A stretch of 49,830 nt of DNA, taken from assembly GCA_027489455.1 (NCBI GenBank), contig JAIXZR010000019.1, positions 1 through 49,830 on the forward strand, in the 5' to 3' direction. Position 1 is the first letter of the stretch. Each line of letters begins with the position of its first letter. This DNA comes from Rubrivivax sp. (GTDB taxonomy: Bacteria; Pseudomonadota; Gammaproteobacteria; Burkholderiales; Burkholderiaceae_C). Positions 32,981 through 42,289 of this stretch are shown here, piece after piece. A program made the position numbers and the translations under genes. Below the pieces are notes generated by a model. The model ran no database searches, was not told where the DNA came from, and saw nothing but the letters and a program-made list of their open reading frames with translations.

Positions 32981-35209
32981 TCAGGGGTGGAGATCGGGGC
33001 CGCAGAGCGCGGCGTGCACCCCGGCGGTATGGAAGGCACAGACTTCCGGCGCGAACCAGGCGCGCACGGCCTGGCGCGCGGCGGCGCGCAGGTCGGGCCG
33101 GGTGCGGGCGGCGTCGATGGCCTGGGCCAGCTTGGCGGCCAGGCCGTCGGCCGAGCCAGGCTCGAAGAGGTAGCCGTTCTCGCCGTCCACCACCACCTCG
33201 GGCGCGGCGCCCCAGGCCGGGCCGACGAAGACGCAGCCCGCCGCCATCGCTTCCAGCATCACCAGGCCCAGCGGCTCGGGCCGCATCGATGCCGAGACGA
33301 CGACGTCGAACTGCTGCATGCAGTGCCCGATCTCGTCGACCTGGCCGACCAGGCGCACGCGCTCGCCCAGGCCCAGCGCCGCCAGCTGCGCCTGCAGGGC
33401 CTGCAGCGCACCGGGCTCGCCGCGCTCGGGCTCGCCGCCGACGACGAGGTGGACCACGCCATCGCCGCCCGCGGGCGGCTGCGGCAGCCGCGCCACGGCG
33501 TCGAGAAACAGCGCCTGGCCCTTCCAGCTGAGCAGCATGCCCACCATGGCCACCACCACGGCGCCGGGGGCGATGCCCAGCTCGCGCCGCAGGTCGCGGA
33601 TGCCCGCAGGGCCGGCGGCGGCCGGCGGGGTGTCCAGCTGCACGGCGTCGTAGATCTGGCGCACGCGACCGGCGGGCACGCCGGCCTGCAGCAGCTCGTC
33701 GCCCAGCCAGCGCGAGACCGGGATGTACATGCTGGGCCGCGCCATCAGGCCCTGCGACCGCCGCGTCAGCCCGCTGCCGCCGCGCAGGTGCTGCACGTAG
33801 GGCACGCCCATCAGCCAGGCCACCAGCAGCGCGCCGCGGTTGGCGCCGGGCTCGTTGTTGCCGTGCACCACGGCCGGGCGGATGCGCTGCATCGCCCACC
33901 ACAGCCGCAGCATGTGCGGCAGGTGGTTGACCAGATCGTCGGCGCGGCCCAGCAGGAACAGCAGCACGCGCGCCAGCGGCCCGGTGCCGCCACGCTGCAG
34001 CCAGCGCGCCAGGGGGCGGAAATCCACCAGCTCGTCGCCGATCACGCGGTGGCTGCTGACGCCCGGGCTGCGGTGGAAATCGCCCACCGGCAGGTTGGTG
34101 ACGACGTGGTAATCAAAGCGATCGCGCGGCAGCGCTTCGACCAGCGTCTGCAGCGCCACCACCGCGCCGCCGAAGCCCGAGCCGTTCTCGACGAACAGCA
34201 CGCGCGGCCGCGCCGCGCCTTGCTGCAGATCGCCCGCGCCCGGCCGCTGCCAGGCGTTGCGCGCCACCGGCAGCAGCTCGCGGCCGGCGGGCGTGGCCCA
34301 GGGCGAGAAGCGCGGCAGCAGGTAAGGATCGGTCTCGCGCCCGGCCACGCCGCCGCCGGTGATGACCGCGCCCTCGAAGCCGCAGGCCTTGACCATCTCG
34401 ACATGGCGCTGGGTGAAATCCTGCAGCGGCACGCCGTTGGGGTAGGCGAACAGCGGCACGGGCTCGCGCAGGATGGCTTCGAGCTCTTCCTTGGAGCGGC
34501 CGATTTCCTCTTGCGCCACGGCGTCGGGCACGGCACTGAGGATCGGGTGACGCACGGTATGGGCGCCGATCTCGAAGCCCTGGCGGCGCAGCTCGCGCAC
34601 GCTCTCGGCATCGAAGGACCGCGGCGCGCGCAGCGGGCGCACGGCCTGGGCCTCGAGCGCGGCGATGCCGTCGTTGCGCTCTTCCAGGCTGACGTGCTTG
34701 TAGTACTGCTGCAGCGCCTGCGCCAGCTCGACCCGGCGCTGCGCTGTGACGAGCTCGGCGAACGCCGACAGGCCGTACGGCAGCTGCGCGCCGCGCGCCG
34801 GCAGGGCCGCGACGGCGGCGTTGATGCGCTCGTGCCACATCGCCCCGCCGTCCAGGTGGCCGGTGGTGACGAAGAAGGTCGCCGGCAGCCGCCGCCGGCG
34901 CAGTGCCGGGGCCACCACGTCCAGCCATTCGGCATAGCCGTCGTCGAAGGTGATGGCCACCGCGCGGCGCGGCAGCTGGCCGCGCCGATGGCGCTGCAGC
35001 GCCTCGGTCAGCGGCAGCACGCGCGCGTGTTCGCACAGCTGGTCGAGCACGCGCTCGAACTCGGCCAGCACCAGCTCGGAAGGCGAGATCGGGTCGCGCT
35101 CGGGCGGCACGCGGTGGAACAGCAGGGTGCTCAGCAGATGCCCGCGCTGCCAGCGCAGGCCCAGGGCCTGGCTGGCCAGCAGCGGGCCGCCGAACAGCGA
35201 CTTCAGCAT
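32981..35209 (-). CDS. Polysaccharide deacetylase-glycosyltransferase fusion
   Basis: One uninterrupted reading frame of 742 residues that joins two enzymes. Residues about 25-310 are a NodB-type polysaccharide deacetylase with AITFDDGY (85-92, catalytic Asp and metal ligand), GAHTVRHP (216-222, ligands His217 and His221) and FAYPNG. From about residue 335 it is a GT4 glycosyltransferase: RVLFVENGSGFGGAVVALQ, HGNNEPGANRG, AMVGMLLSWKGQALFLDA and the donor-site RPEPLGLVMLEAMAAG. The linker near residues 320-335 is short. The start is ATG 35207-35209, overlapping the upstream gene by 7 nt. The two activities are usually encoded by separate genes in these loci. Confidence 0.88.
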   Translation of the reverse strand: MLKSLFGGPLLASQALGLRWQRGHLLSTLLFHRVPPERDPISPSELVLAEFERVLDQLCEHARVLPLTEALQRHRRGQLPRRAVAITFDDGYAEWLDVVAPALRRRRLPATFFVTTGHLDGGAMWHERINAAVAALPARGAQLPYGLSAFAELVTAQRRVELAQALQQYYKHVSLEERNDGIAALEAQAVRPLRAPRSFDAESVRELRRQGFEIGAHTVRHPILSAVPDAVAQEEIGRSKEELEAILREPVPLFAYPNGVPLQDFTQRHVEMVKACGFEGAVITGGGVAGRETDPYLLPRFSPWATPAGRELLPVARNAWQRPGAGDLQQGAARPRVLFVENGSGFGGAVVALQTLVEALPRDRFDYHVVTNLPVGDFHRSPGVSSHRVIGDELVDFRPLARWLQRGGTGPLARVLLFLLGRADDLVNHLPHMLRLWWAMQRIRPAVVHGNNEPGANRGALLVAWLMGVPYVQHLRGGSGLTRRSQGLMARPSMYIPVSRWLGDELLQAGVPAGRVRQIYDAVQLDTPPAAAGPAGIRDLRRELGIAPGAVVVAMVGMLLSWKGQALFLDAVARLPQPPAGGDGVVHLVVGGEPERGEPGALQALQAQLAALGLGERVRLVGQVDEIGHCMQQFDVVVSASMRPEPLGLVMLEAMAAGCVFVGPAWGAAPEVVVDGENGYLFEPGSADGLAAKLAQAIDAARTRPDLRAAARQAVRAWFAPEVCAFHTAGVHAALCGPDLHP

Positions 35210-36378
35210 GGCCGCACCTCGACCGCGGCGGCTTGCGGGCCGGCGGCGCTGAAGCGGCCTTCGTAGACGGCCCGCCAGCGCGCCAGCGTCACCGCCTCGG
35301 CGTAGTGCTCGCGCACGCGGGCGTGGCCGGCCGCGGCCCAGGCTGGCCAGGCCGGGCGCTGCGCCAGCACCTGCTGCAGTACGCGGGCGTAGGCGGCGTC
35401 GTCCACTGCGCTCAGGCCGGCATGGGCCAGGGGCGGCAGGACGTCGGGCACGTCGCCCACGCGCGTGGCCACCACCGGGATGCCCAGGGCCATGGCTTCG
35501 AGCATCGCCATCGGCAGCTGCTCGGTGTCGGACGACAGCGCAAAGAGATCGAAGCCCGAAAGCCGCGCCAGCGGCTGCGGCAGATAGCCGGTGAATTCCA
35601 CCGCGTCGGCCACCCCCAGCTGGGCCGCCAGCGCCTGCAGGGCCGGGCGCTCGGGCCCGTCGCCCACCACCACCAGGCGCAGCGCGGGGTGGGTGCCGGC
35701 CTGCACGGCGGCGGCGAAGGCGCGCACCAGACGGGCGACGTTCTTTTCGCGCCGCAGGCCGGCCACGGTGCCGACGACGAGCGGGCGGCCCCGGCCCGTG
35801 CCCCCGCCAGCACCCACACCGGCATCGGCCGCCGCCAGGCGCGCGGGAAAAGCCGCCGCCACCGGCACGCCGTTGGGGATGAACTGCAGCCGCCCCGGCC
35901 GCACCCACCAGCCGGGCGCCAGCCGCGCCAGCGTGGACGAAGGCACCGCCACCGGCGTGCCCGCCAGGCCCAGCAGCAGCCGCCGCGTCCACACGCGGCG
36001 CGGCAGCTGGCCCCGGGCCTCGTCGGGGCCGAAACCGTCTTCCACGTGCACGTGCGGCACGCGGCGTGGCAGGTTGGCGGCCAGCCACTCGACCGCACCC
36101 CAGTTGTAGGTGAACAGCTGCTGCGGCTGCAGCCGCGCCAGCAGCGCGCGCGCCGCGCCGCGGTTGGCCAGGCCGCCGCCGCGCTGGTTCTGGAACGGCA
36201 CCGCTTCCCAGGGCACGCCGGGGGCCAGGCGGGCGCCGGCTTCGAAGCAGCCGTCCATGGCCACGATCAGGTGGCGGAACTGCGCGCCGTAGGCATTGGC
36301 CAGCTGCACGAAGCGCGCCTGCTGGCCCCCGAACGCAAAGGTCGGGAAGGCATGCAGCAGGACGCGCGGGCCGGGCAT
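35203..36378 (-). CDS. Glycosyltransferase family 4 protein
   Basis: Product of 391 residues. The N-terminal part has LLHAFPTFAFGGQQARFVQL, typical of GT4 proteins of exosortase loci. The C-terminal part has GTVAGLRREKNVARLVRA, RLVVVGDGPERPAL and the donor site SSDTEQLPMAMLEAMALGIPV. The start is ATG 36376-36378 and the stop overlaps the start of the fusion gene. It is cytoplasmic and probably acts on a lipid-linked sugar. Confidence 0.87.
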   Translation of the reverse strand: MPGPRVLLHAFPTFAFGGQQARFVQLANAYGAQFRHLIVAMDGCFEAGARLAPGVPWEAVPFQNQRGGGLANRGAARALLARLQPQQLFTYNWGAVEWLAANLPRRVPHVHVEDGFGPDEARGQLPRRVWTRRLLLGLAGTPVAVPSSTLARLAPGWWVRPGRLQFIPNGVPVAAAFPARLAAADAGVGAGGGTGRGRPLVVGTVAGLRREKNVARLVRAFAAAVQAGTHPALRLVVVGDGPERPALQALAAQLGVADAVEFTGYLPQPLARLSGFDLFALSSDTEQLPMAMLEAMALGIPVVATRVGDVPDVLPPLAHAGLSAVDDAAYARVLQQVLAQRPAWPAWAAAGHARVREHYAEAVTLARWRAVYEGRFSAAGPQAAAVEVRPC

Positions 36379-36397
36379 GGCGGGGCGGCGCAGCCGG

Positions 36398-37765
36398 TCA
36401 GCGCGCCAGGGGCCGGGCGGGGCCGGGCCGGGGCGCCCCCGGCAGCGCGGCCGATGGCACCGCCGGGGCGGCGCCGGCGGCTTGGGCCTGCAGCCGCAGC
36501 ACGCGGTAGAGCACGAAGGCCAGCATCGCCAGCACGTAGGGCAGCTCGAAATAGGCCACGCTGATGGAGGCGCCACCCACCAGGTAGGCCACCATCGACA
36601 GCGTGAGCATCGACGCCAGATCCGATGCCCACAGCGCCGAAGGCCCGATCTGCTTGGCCAGCCGCTTCACGCGCGAGAGCATCACGAAGGGCGAGAACAT
36701 GATCAGCAGGAACAGCACCAGACCGATGAAGCCCGTGTCGCCGAGGACTTCGAAGTAGATGCTGTGCGCAGCCACCGGGTGCGGCTGGTCGGGGGTGTCG
36801 ATGAAGCCCAGGAAGCCGCGGTCGTTGCGGAACTGCTCGAACACCGAAAGCGTCTGCACGGCGCGGAAGCCGCCGCCGTTGATGGGGTTGGCCACGGCGA
36901 TGGCGCTGGAGCGCTGCCAGCCCTGCAGCCGGCCGACGAAGGATTGGTCCTCGGTGGCGGACTTGATGGTCTCCATCCGCTGCACCCAGTTCTCGGGCGC
37001 GATCGACACCACCACGACAGCGGTGATGGCCACCAGCACGAGGCTGAAGATCTTGCGGCGCCCGCGCAGCAGCAGCCACAGGCCCATGGCCAGCAGCGTC
37101 ACCAGCCCGGCGCGCGAGTAGGTGCTGATCACCGCCACCGCGCTGATGCCGGCACAGGCCAGCACCACCCAGCGCAGCACCCAGTTGCGCGAATAGTTGT
37201 AGAGGTAGAGCAGCAGCGGGATCGTCATCACCACCAGCACCGCGAAGTGGTTGCGATCGCCGAAACGCGCGTTGCCGTCGGAGACGTGGGCGCCGCCGCT
37301 GGCCAGGAACTTCAGGCCCTCGGTCACGCTGTGCAGCGAGAAGCCCAGCGCCAGCATCAGCATCATCGCGTGCACGCGCAGCCGATTCGTCACCAGCAGC
37401 GGCATCAGCAGGCAGAACAGCAGCGTCTTCAGCAGGTCCAGGCAGATCTCCCAGTTGCGCGGGATGCCCGGGTACGAGAACGTGGCCGCCACCAGCGCGT
37501 GCAGCCCGAAGAGCACGAACACCACGACGACGGCATTGCCGCCGCCGCGCAGCAACTGCGTATCGCCGCCGCGGCCCAGCACCAGCACCAGCAGCGCGAC
37601 GACGGCGAACAGCTGCACGAACTGGAACTCGATCATGAAGCCGTACATGAAGGTCTGCAGCGCGGCCAGGCCGGCCCAGCCCCAGAACATGTACGCGGCA
37701 AAGGCGTTGCGCAGGCACAGGCCGATCATCAGCACCACCAACCCGGCCATCACCATGTCACGCAT
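36398..37765 (-). CDS. Putative O-glycosylation ligase, exosortase A system-associated
   Basis: Polytopic inner-membrane protein of 455 residues that matches the XrtA-associated ligase family related to WaaL/PilO-type O-antigen ligases. It has MRDMVMAGLVVLMIG at the start, GLHALVAATFSYPG, the large loop with RMETIKSATEDQSFVGRL and GGGFRAVQTL, and the conserved HSIYFEVLGDTGFIGL motif with its His. It may transfer glycan from the lipid carrier to protein in the periplasm; that role is inferred for the family. The ATG overlaps the end of the 64-residue gene. Confidence 0.9.
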   Translation of the reverse strand: MRDMVMAGLVVLMIGLCLRNAFAAYMFWGWAGLAALQTFMYGFMIEFQFVQLFAVVALLVLVLGRGGDTQLLRGGGNAVVVVFVLFGLHALVAATFSYPGIPRNWEICLDLLKTLLFCLLMPLLVTNRLRVHAMMLMLALGFSLHSVTEGLKFLASGGAHVSDGNARFGDRNHFAVLVVMTIPLLLYLYNYSRNWVLRWVVLACAGISAVAVISTYSRAGLVTLLAMGLWLLLRGRRKIFSLVLVAITAVVVVSIAPENWVQRMETIKSATEDQSFVGRLQGWQRSSAIAVANPINGGGFRAVQTLSVFEQFRNDRGFLGFIDTPDQPHPVAAHSIYFEVLGDTGFIGLVLFLLIMFSPFVMLSRVKRLAKQIGPSALWASDLASMLTLSMVAYLVGGASISVAYFELPYVLAMLAFVLYRVLRLQAQAAGAAPAVPSAALPGAPRPGPARPLAR

Positions 37766-37952
37766 GGCCGGGCCCCTGGGTGTTGTTGGCGGCCGCAGCC
37801 TGGGCTGCCTGCTTGCGCGCGCCACCCGGCGCGTCGCGGAACTGCAGCCAGCCCAGGTCCTGCGGCGCATTCGGCCGGCTGGCGCTGCCCACCTTCCAGG
37901 CCAGGTAGCACATCAGCGCAACGTCCACGAACAACATCAGCAGCAGGATCAT
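37758..37952 (-). CDS. Small single-pass membrane protein, unknown function
   Basis: Product of 64 residues. One hydrophobic segment (ILLLMLFVDVALMCYLAW) is followed by a hydrophilic tail that includes PNAPQDLGWLQFRDAPGG. It is held between two overlapping junctions: its ATG shares bases with the TGA of the upstream glycosyltransferase (ATGA), and its end overlaps the ligase start by 8 nt. The tight coupling on both sides supports a real gene. I do not recognise a family; an accessory to the ligase is a guess. Confidence 0.65.
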   Translation of the reverse strand: MILLLMLFVDVALMCYLAWKVGSASRPNAPQDLGWLQFRDAPGGARKQAAQAAAANNTQGPGHA

Positions 37953-39136
37953 GTGCTCAGCACCCGGTCAAACAATTGCAGCTGGCCGGCGGTCGTGGCC
38001 TGCCAGGAAAAGCCTTCGGCGTAGGCGCGCACGCGTTCACGCGCCGGCAGCGCCTGCAGCAGCCGCGCCAGCGCAGCGCCCAGGGCTTCGGGCGTGCGCG
38101 GGTCGAACAGCACGCCGGCCTCGGGCCGGGCCACGACTTCGGGCGTGCCCCAGATCTTGCTGCCGGCCACGGGCGTGCCGCAGGCCATCGATTCCAGCAG
38201 CACGTTGGCCCAGCCTTCACGGCTGGACGCCAGCACCGACGCATCGGCGGCGGAATACCACCAGCGCAAGTCCTCGTTCGGCACCTGGCCGACGAAGCGC
38301 ACGCGGTCCGTCACGCCCAGCTGCTGCGCCAGCGCCTGCAGCGCCGCGCGGTCCGGGCCCTGGCCCAGCAGCGCCAGCTGCACGCCGGGCAGGCCGGCCA
38401 GCGCACGCAGCGTGATGTCGTGGCCCTTGCGTTCCACCAGATGGCCCACCGACACCAGCCAGCGCCCCTCGGCCGCCAGGCCCAGCCGCGCACGCGCGGC
38501 GGCCTGCGGCTCGGGGCGGAAGCGCTGCAGGTCCACGCCGTTGCGCAGCACATGCAGCTTGGCCGGCGCGGCGCCGAGCGCGGCCAGTGAATCCATCAGC
38601 GCCTGGCACACCCCGATGGACGCCGCGGCCTGCGCTGCCGTGCGCAGGATCAGCTCGCGCGGCCGGCGGTACTGCGGGATCAGGCTCAGGTCCGTGCCGC
38701 GCGCCGTCACCACCAGCGGCTTGCCCAGGCGGCGCGCGATGATGGCCGCGGCCACGCCGTCGGGGTAGTAGTAGTGCGCATCGATGAGATCGAAATCGAA
38801 GCCCTGCGCGCGGATGCGCTGCACCGTAGGCCAGGCGCCGGCGGCCAGCGTGTAGGGCGCCAGGTTCATGCCCACCTTGGGCGGCAGGAAGTAGCGCGGG
38901 TGCGCCACCTCCACGCCGTGGCGCACCTCGTGCCGCGGGGTGGCGGCATAGCGGCCGTAGTCGCCCCAGCGCACGCCCTGCAGCGGGAACCAGGGCACGG
39001 GTGCGACCACGCGCGTCTGCACCTGCCCGGTCTGCAGCAGCTCGCGCAGGCGCGTTTCGACGAAGATGCCGTGCACCGGCCGCGCGCTGCTGGGGTAGAG
39101 CGTGGAAAACAGCAGGGTGCGCAGCGGCCGCTTCAT
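37949..39136 (-). CDS. Glycosyltransferase family 4 protein
   Basis: Product of 395 residues with GT-B motifs: LLFSTLYPSSARPVHGIFVE at the start, DLIDAHYYYPDGVAA, VVTARGTDLSLIP, HVLRNGVDLQRFRP, SVGHLVERKGHDITLRA, LALLGQGPDRAAL and the donor-site SSREGWANVLLESMACGTPV. This type is found in many exosortase A loci. It overlaps the next glycosyltransferase upstream (ATG inside the last bases of the 39133-40350 gene) by 4 nt. Confidence 0.88.
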   Translation of the reverse strand: MKRPLRTLLFSTLYPSSARPVHGIFVETRLRELLQTGQVQTRVVAPVPWFPLQGVRWGDYGRYAATPRHEVRHGVEVAHPRYFLPPKVGMNLAPYTLAAGAWPTVQRIRAQGFDFDLIDAHYYYPDGVAAAIIARRLGKPLVVTARGTDLSLIPQYRRPRELILRTAAQAAASIGVCQALMDSLAALGAAPAKLHVLRNGVDLQRFRPEPQAAARARLGLAAEGRWLVSVGHLVERKGHDITLRALAGLPGVQLALLGQGPDRAALQALAQQLGVTDRVRFVGQVPNEDLRWWYSAADASVLASSREGWANVLLESMACGTPVAGSKIWGTPEVVARPEAGVLFDPRTPEALGAALARLLQALPARERVRAYAEGFSWQATTAGQLQLFDRVLST

Positions 39137-40350
39137 GGCTGGCGGGCCCGGCCGGGCTGCGGGCTGGCCAGAGTGCAGGGCAGCGGCTCGCGCCGCAGCA
39201 GCGCCGAGCCCAGCGCCACCACGCGCTGCGCGTTGGCGCGCCAGGTCAGGCCCAGCGCGCCGATCGTGGCCGCCGCGCCGCTGCCCAGCCGCGTGCACAG
39301 CGCCGGGTCGCGGCACAGCCGCGTCAGGGCCTGCTCCAGGGCTTGCGGCGCCTGCGCGTCGAACAGCAGGGCGTTGTCGCCGTCGACCAGCACTTCCTCG
39401 ATGTTGGGCAGGCGCGGGGCGACGATCACCTTGCCCAGCGCCAGGTACTCGAAGAGCTTGAGCGGCGATGCATAGGCCACCACCGCCGGCTGCAGCGCGA
39501 TGTCGAAGGCCGCCACGTGCGCCGGCACCTGCGCCCGCGGCACCACGCCCGTGAAGCGCACACGCTCGCCCAGCCCCAGCTGCTGCGCCAGCGCTTCCAG
39601 CGCCGGCCGCGCCGGGCCGTCGCCCACCACCAGCAGGCGCGCGTTGGCCGGGGCATCGCCGGCGGCCAGCCAGTGCAGCACGCGGTCCACGCCGTGCCAG
39701 TCGCGCACGAAGCCGGTGAAGCCCAGCACGAAGCTGCCCGGGCAGCCCAGCGCAGCCTTGGCGTCAGCCGGTGCCGGCGCGTGCTGGAAGTGCGCTTCGT
39801 TGATGCCGTTGGCGATCACGGCCAGGCGCTCCGGCGGTACGCCGCGGCGCGCGATGTCCGCGGCCAGCACGCGCGTGACGGGCAGCACGACATCGGCACC
39901 GCGCCACACCAGCCCTTCGGTCCAGTGCGCCAGCCGGCGCAGCGACAGGCCGCCGCTGAACTTCTCGCGCTCGTCGGCCAGCGGGGCGTTCACTTCCAGC
40001 AGCAGCGGCAGGCCGTGGCGCTTCTTGATCAGCCAGCCGGCCAGCAGGAAGAGGTTGTAGCGCTCGTAGACGACGTCGGGCTTGAAGTCGCGCACGGCGC
40101 GCGAAAGCCGGCTGTAGGCCAGCAGCGAATAGCCCAGCTCCAGCAGCTCGTACAGCGCGCGCGGCAGCGCGCTGCGCAGGCGGCGCACCCAGTTCACCTC
40201 GTCGCCCATGGCCTGGCCGCCCGGGTCGGGCGCGGCGGGGGCGACGACGTGCACTTCATGGCCCAGGCTGCGCAGGGCCTGGATCATCTCTTCGATGTGG
40301 ACGGCCTGACCGTCCTTCGACGCGGTGCGATGGTGGTAGAGGATGCGCAT
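39133..40350 (-). CDS. Glycosyltransferase family 4 protein
   Basis: Product of 405 residues. It begins MRILYHHRTASKDGQAVHIE, typical of GT4 proteins beside exosortase A. Further motifs are DVVYERYNLFLLAG, VIANGINEAHF, LGFTGFVRDWHGVDRVL, LLVVGDGPARPAL and the donor-site SPLKLFEYLALGKVIVAP. It lies 22 nt after the amidotransferase gene and is part of the same minus-strand operon. Confidence 0.87.
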   Translation of the reverse strand: MRILYHHRTASKDGQAVHIEEMIQALRSLGHEVHVVAPAAPDPGGQAMGDEVNWVRRLRSALPRALYELLELGYSLLAYSRLSRAVRDFKPDVVYERYNLFLLAGWLIKKRHGLPLLLEVNAPLADEREKFSGGLSLRRLAHWTEGLVWRGADVVLPVTRVLAADIARRGVPPERLAVIANGINEAHFQHAPAPADAKAALGCPGSFVLGFTGFVRDWHGVDRVLHWLAAGDAPANARLLVVGDGPARPALEALAQQLGLGERVRFTGVVPRAQVPAHVAAFDIALQPAVVAYASPLKLFEYLALGKVIVAPRLPNIEEVLVDGDNALLFDAQAPQALEQALTRLCRDPALCTRLGSGAAATIGALGLTWRANAQRVVALGSALLRREPLPCTLASPQPGRARQP

Positions 40351-40372
40351 CGGCCCGGCTGGCTGGCTGCTT

Positions 40373-42289
40373 TCAGGCCGCCACGGCCTGCCGCTGCTCG
40401 CCCATCACGTTGCGCAGGAAAGCGTCGAACATCAGCAAGTTCCACAGCGGCGTGCTGTGGTCGTAGCGGCCGGCCTCGAAGTCGTCCACCAGGGTGCGCA
40501 CGGCGCCGGCGTCCAGCCAGCCGCCATCCAGCAGCGGGCCTTCCAGCCGCGCGCTGCGCAGCCGGGCGCGCAGCGGGCCGCGCAGCCAGCGCGCCAGCGG
40601 CACCGAGAAGCCCATCTTCGGCCGGTACAGCACGTCGTGCGGCAGGTGCGGCTCCATCGCCTTCTTCAGCACCGCCTTGCCGTTGCTGCCCTGCAGCTTC
40701 AGCGCCGATGGCAGGCTGGCGGCCCACTGCACCAGTTCGTGGTCCATCAGTGGTTCACGCACTTCCAGCGAATGCGCCATCGATGCACGGTCGACCTTGG
40801 TGTTGATGTCGTCCACCAGGTAGGTGTGGGCGTCGATGTACTGCACCAGGGCCAGGGGGTCGTCGGTGTTGGCCTTGGCGGCGTGGCGGCGGAAGACTTC
40901 CAGCGCGCTGTAGCCGCCCAGTTCCTGCTTGAATCTGGCGCTGTACAGCCGCTGGCGCATCGGGCTGCGGATCTGGCTCATGCTGTGGAAGTAGGCTTCC
41001 ACCGGATCGCGCGACATGCCTTCGAAGGTGGTCTTGGCGCGCAGCATGCGCGGCGCCCAGTCGGCCTTGGGGTACAGGCGCCCCAGCAGGCCAAAGACCG
41101 GCCGGCGCACGCTGGCCGGCAGCGTGGCACGCATGCGTTCTTCCATCAGGTGCATGCGGTAGCGGCGGTAGCCGCCGAAGGTCTCGTCGCCGCCGTCGCC
41201 CGACAGCGCCACCGTCACGTGCCGGCGCGCCATCTGGCACACGCGGTAGGTGGGGATGGCCGAAGGGTCGGCATAGGGTTCGTCATAGAGGCGCGAGAGC
41301 GTGTCCACGAGCCCGAAATCGTCGGCGCTGACGATTTCCAGCCGGTGACGAGTGGCGTAGCGGTCGGCCACTTGCTGGGCGAACGCGCTTTCGTTGAAGG
41401 CCGGGTCGTCGAAGCCGATGGCGCAGGTGTTCACCGGTCCGTCCGACAAGCCCGCCATGGCCTGCACCACGGCACTGGAATCGACGCCGCCGCTGAGGAA
41501 GGCGCCCAGCGGCACTTCGGCGATCATGCGCAGGCGCACCGATTCGCGCAGGCGAACCACCAGTTCTTCGGCCGCTGCTTCGGCGCTGATGGGGTTGTCC
41601 AGCGTGAATTTCAGGTCCCAGAAGGGCTGCGGCTGGGGCGCTGGCGCACCGCGGCGCCAGGTGAGGGTGTGGCCGCCGGGCAGCTTGCGCGCCTGCTTGA
41701 AGATGGTGCGCGGCTCGGGCACGTAGCCCAGCGCGAAGTAGTCCTCCACCGCCAGCGGGTCGATGTCGCGGCGCAGCCCGCCGTGGCCCAGCAGCGACTT
41801 CAGTTCCGACCCGAACAGCAGCAGGCCGTCGTCCAGCACCGCGTAGTACATCGGCTTCACGCCCAGCCGGTCGCGCGCCATGAAGAAGGTCTGGCGGTTG
41901 CGGTCCCACAGCCCGAAGGCGAACATGCCGCGGAAGCGCTGCACGCAGGCTTCGCCCCACTCTTCCCAGGCGTGGACGATGACCTCGGTGTCGCTGCGCG
42001 TGCGGAAGACATGGCCCGCGGCCTGCAGCTCGGCCATCAGCGGCTGGTAGTTGTAGATCTCGCCGTTGAAGATCACCACCACCGAGCCGTCTTCGTTGAA
42101 CAGCGGCTGCTGCCCGGTGGCGACGTCGATGATCGACAGCCGCCGGTGGCCCAGGCCCAGGCCGGGCTCGATATGCAGGCTGCCTTCGTCGGGGCCGCGA
42201 TGGCGCTGCGAATCGTTCATGCGGTGCAGCTGCGCATGCGCGATGGGCGATGTGCCGCGGGTATCGAAAAGGCCGGTGATGCCGCACAT
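40373..42289 (-). CDS. Asparagine synthase-like amidotransferase, XrtA/exosortase A system-associated
   Basis: Product of 638 residues. The N-terminal class II glutaminase domain begins MCGITGLFD with the catalytic Cys2 and has RHRGPDEG, GHRRLSIID and NGEIYNY. The C-terminal synthetase domain has the ATP-binding SGGVDSSAV and ALSGDGGDETFGGY. This form is a marker of exosortase A loci (amidotransferase 1) and is thought to amidate a sugar or amino-acid precursor rather than make asparagine. It is the first gene of the 42.3-31.3 kb minus-strand operon. Start ATG 42287-42289; the Cys must follow Met directly, which fixes the start. Confidence 0.93.
   Translation of the reverse strand: MCGITGLFDTRGTSPIAHAQLHRMNDSQRHRGPDEGSLHIEPGLGLGHRRLSIIDVATGQQPLFNEDGSVVVIFNGEIYNYQPLMAELQAAGHVFRTRSDTEVIVHAWEEWGEACVQRFRGMFAFGLWDRNRQTFFMARDRLGVKPMYYAVLDDGLLLFGSELKSLLGHGGLRRDIDPLAVEDYFALGYVPEPRTIFKQARKLPGGHTLTWRRGAPAPQPQPFWDLKFTLDNPISAEAAAEELVVRLRESVRLRMIAEVPLGAFLSGGVDSSAVVQAMAGLSDGPVNTCAIGFDDPAFNESAFAQQVADRYATRHRLEIVSADDFGLVDTLSRLYDEPYADPSAIPTYRVCQMARRHVTVALSGDGGDETFGGYRRYRMHLMEERMRATLPASVRRPVFGLLGRLYPKADWAPRMLRAKTTFEGMSRDPVEAYFHSMSQIRSPMRQRLYSARFKQELGGYSALEVFRRHAAKANTDDPLALVQYIDAHTYLVDDINTKVDRASMAHSLEVREPLMDHELVQWAASLPSALKLQGSNGKAVLKKAMEPHLPHDVLYRPKMGFSVPLARWLRGPLRARLRSARLEGPLLDGGWLDAGAVRTLVDDFEAGRYDHSTPLWNLLMFDAFLRNVMGEQRQAVAA

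Noticed and set aside
41690-41720. VPEP string that recalls a PEP-CTERM signal
   Set aside because: It lies in the middle of the amidotransferase (VPEPRTIF) and is not followed by a C-terminal helix and Arg cluster.
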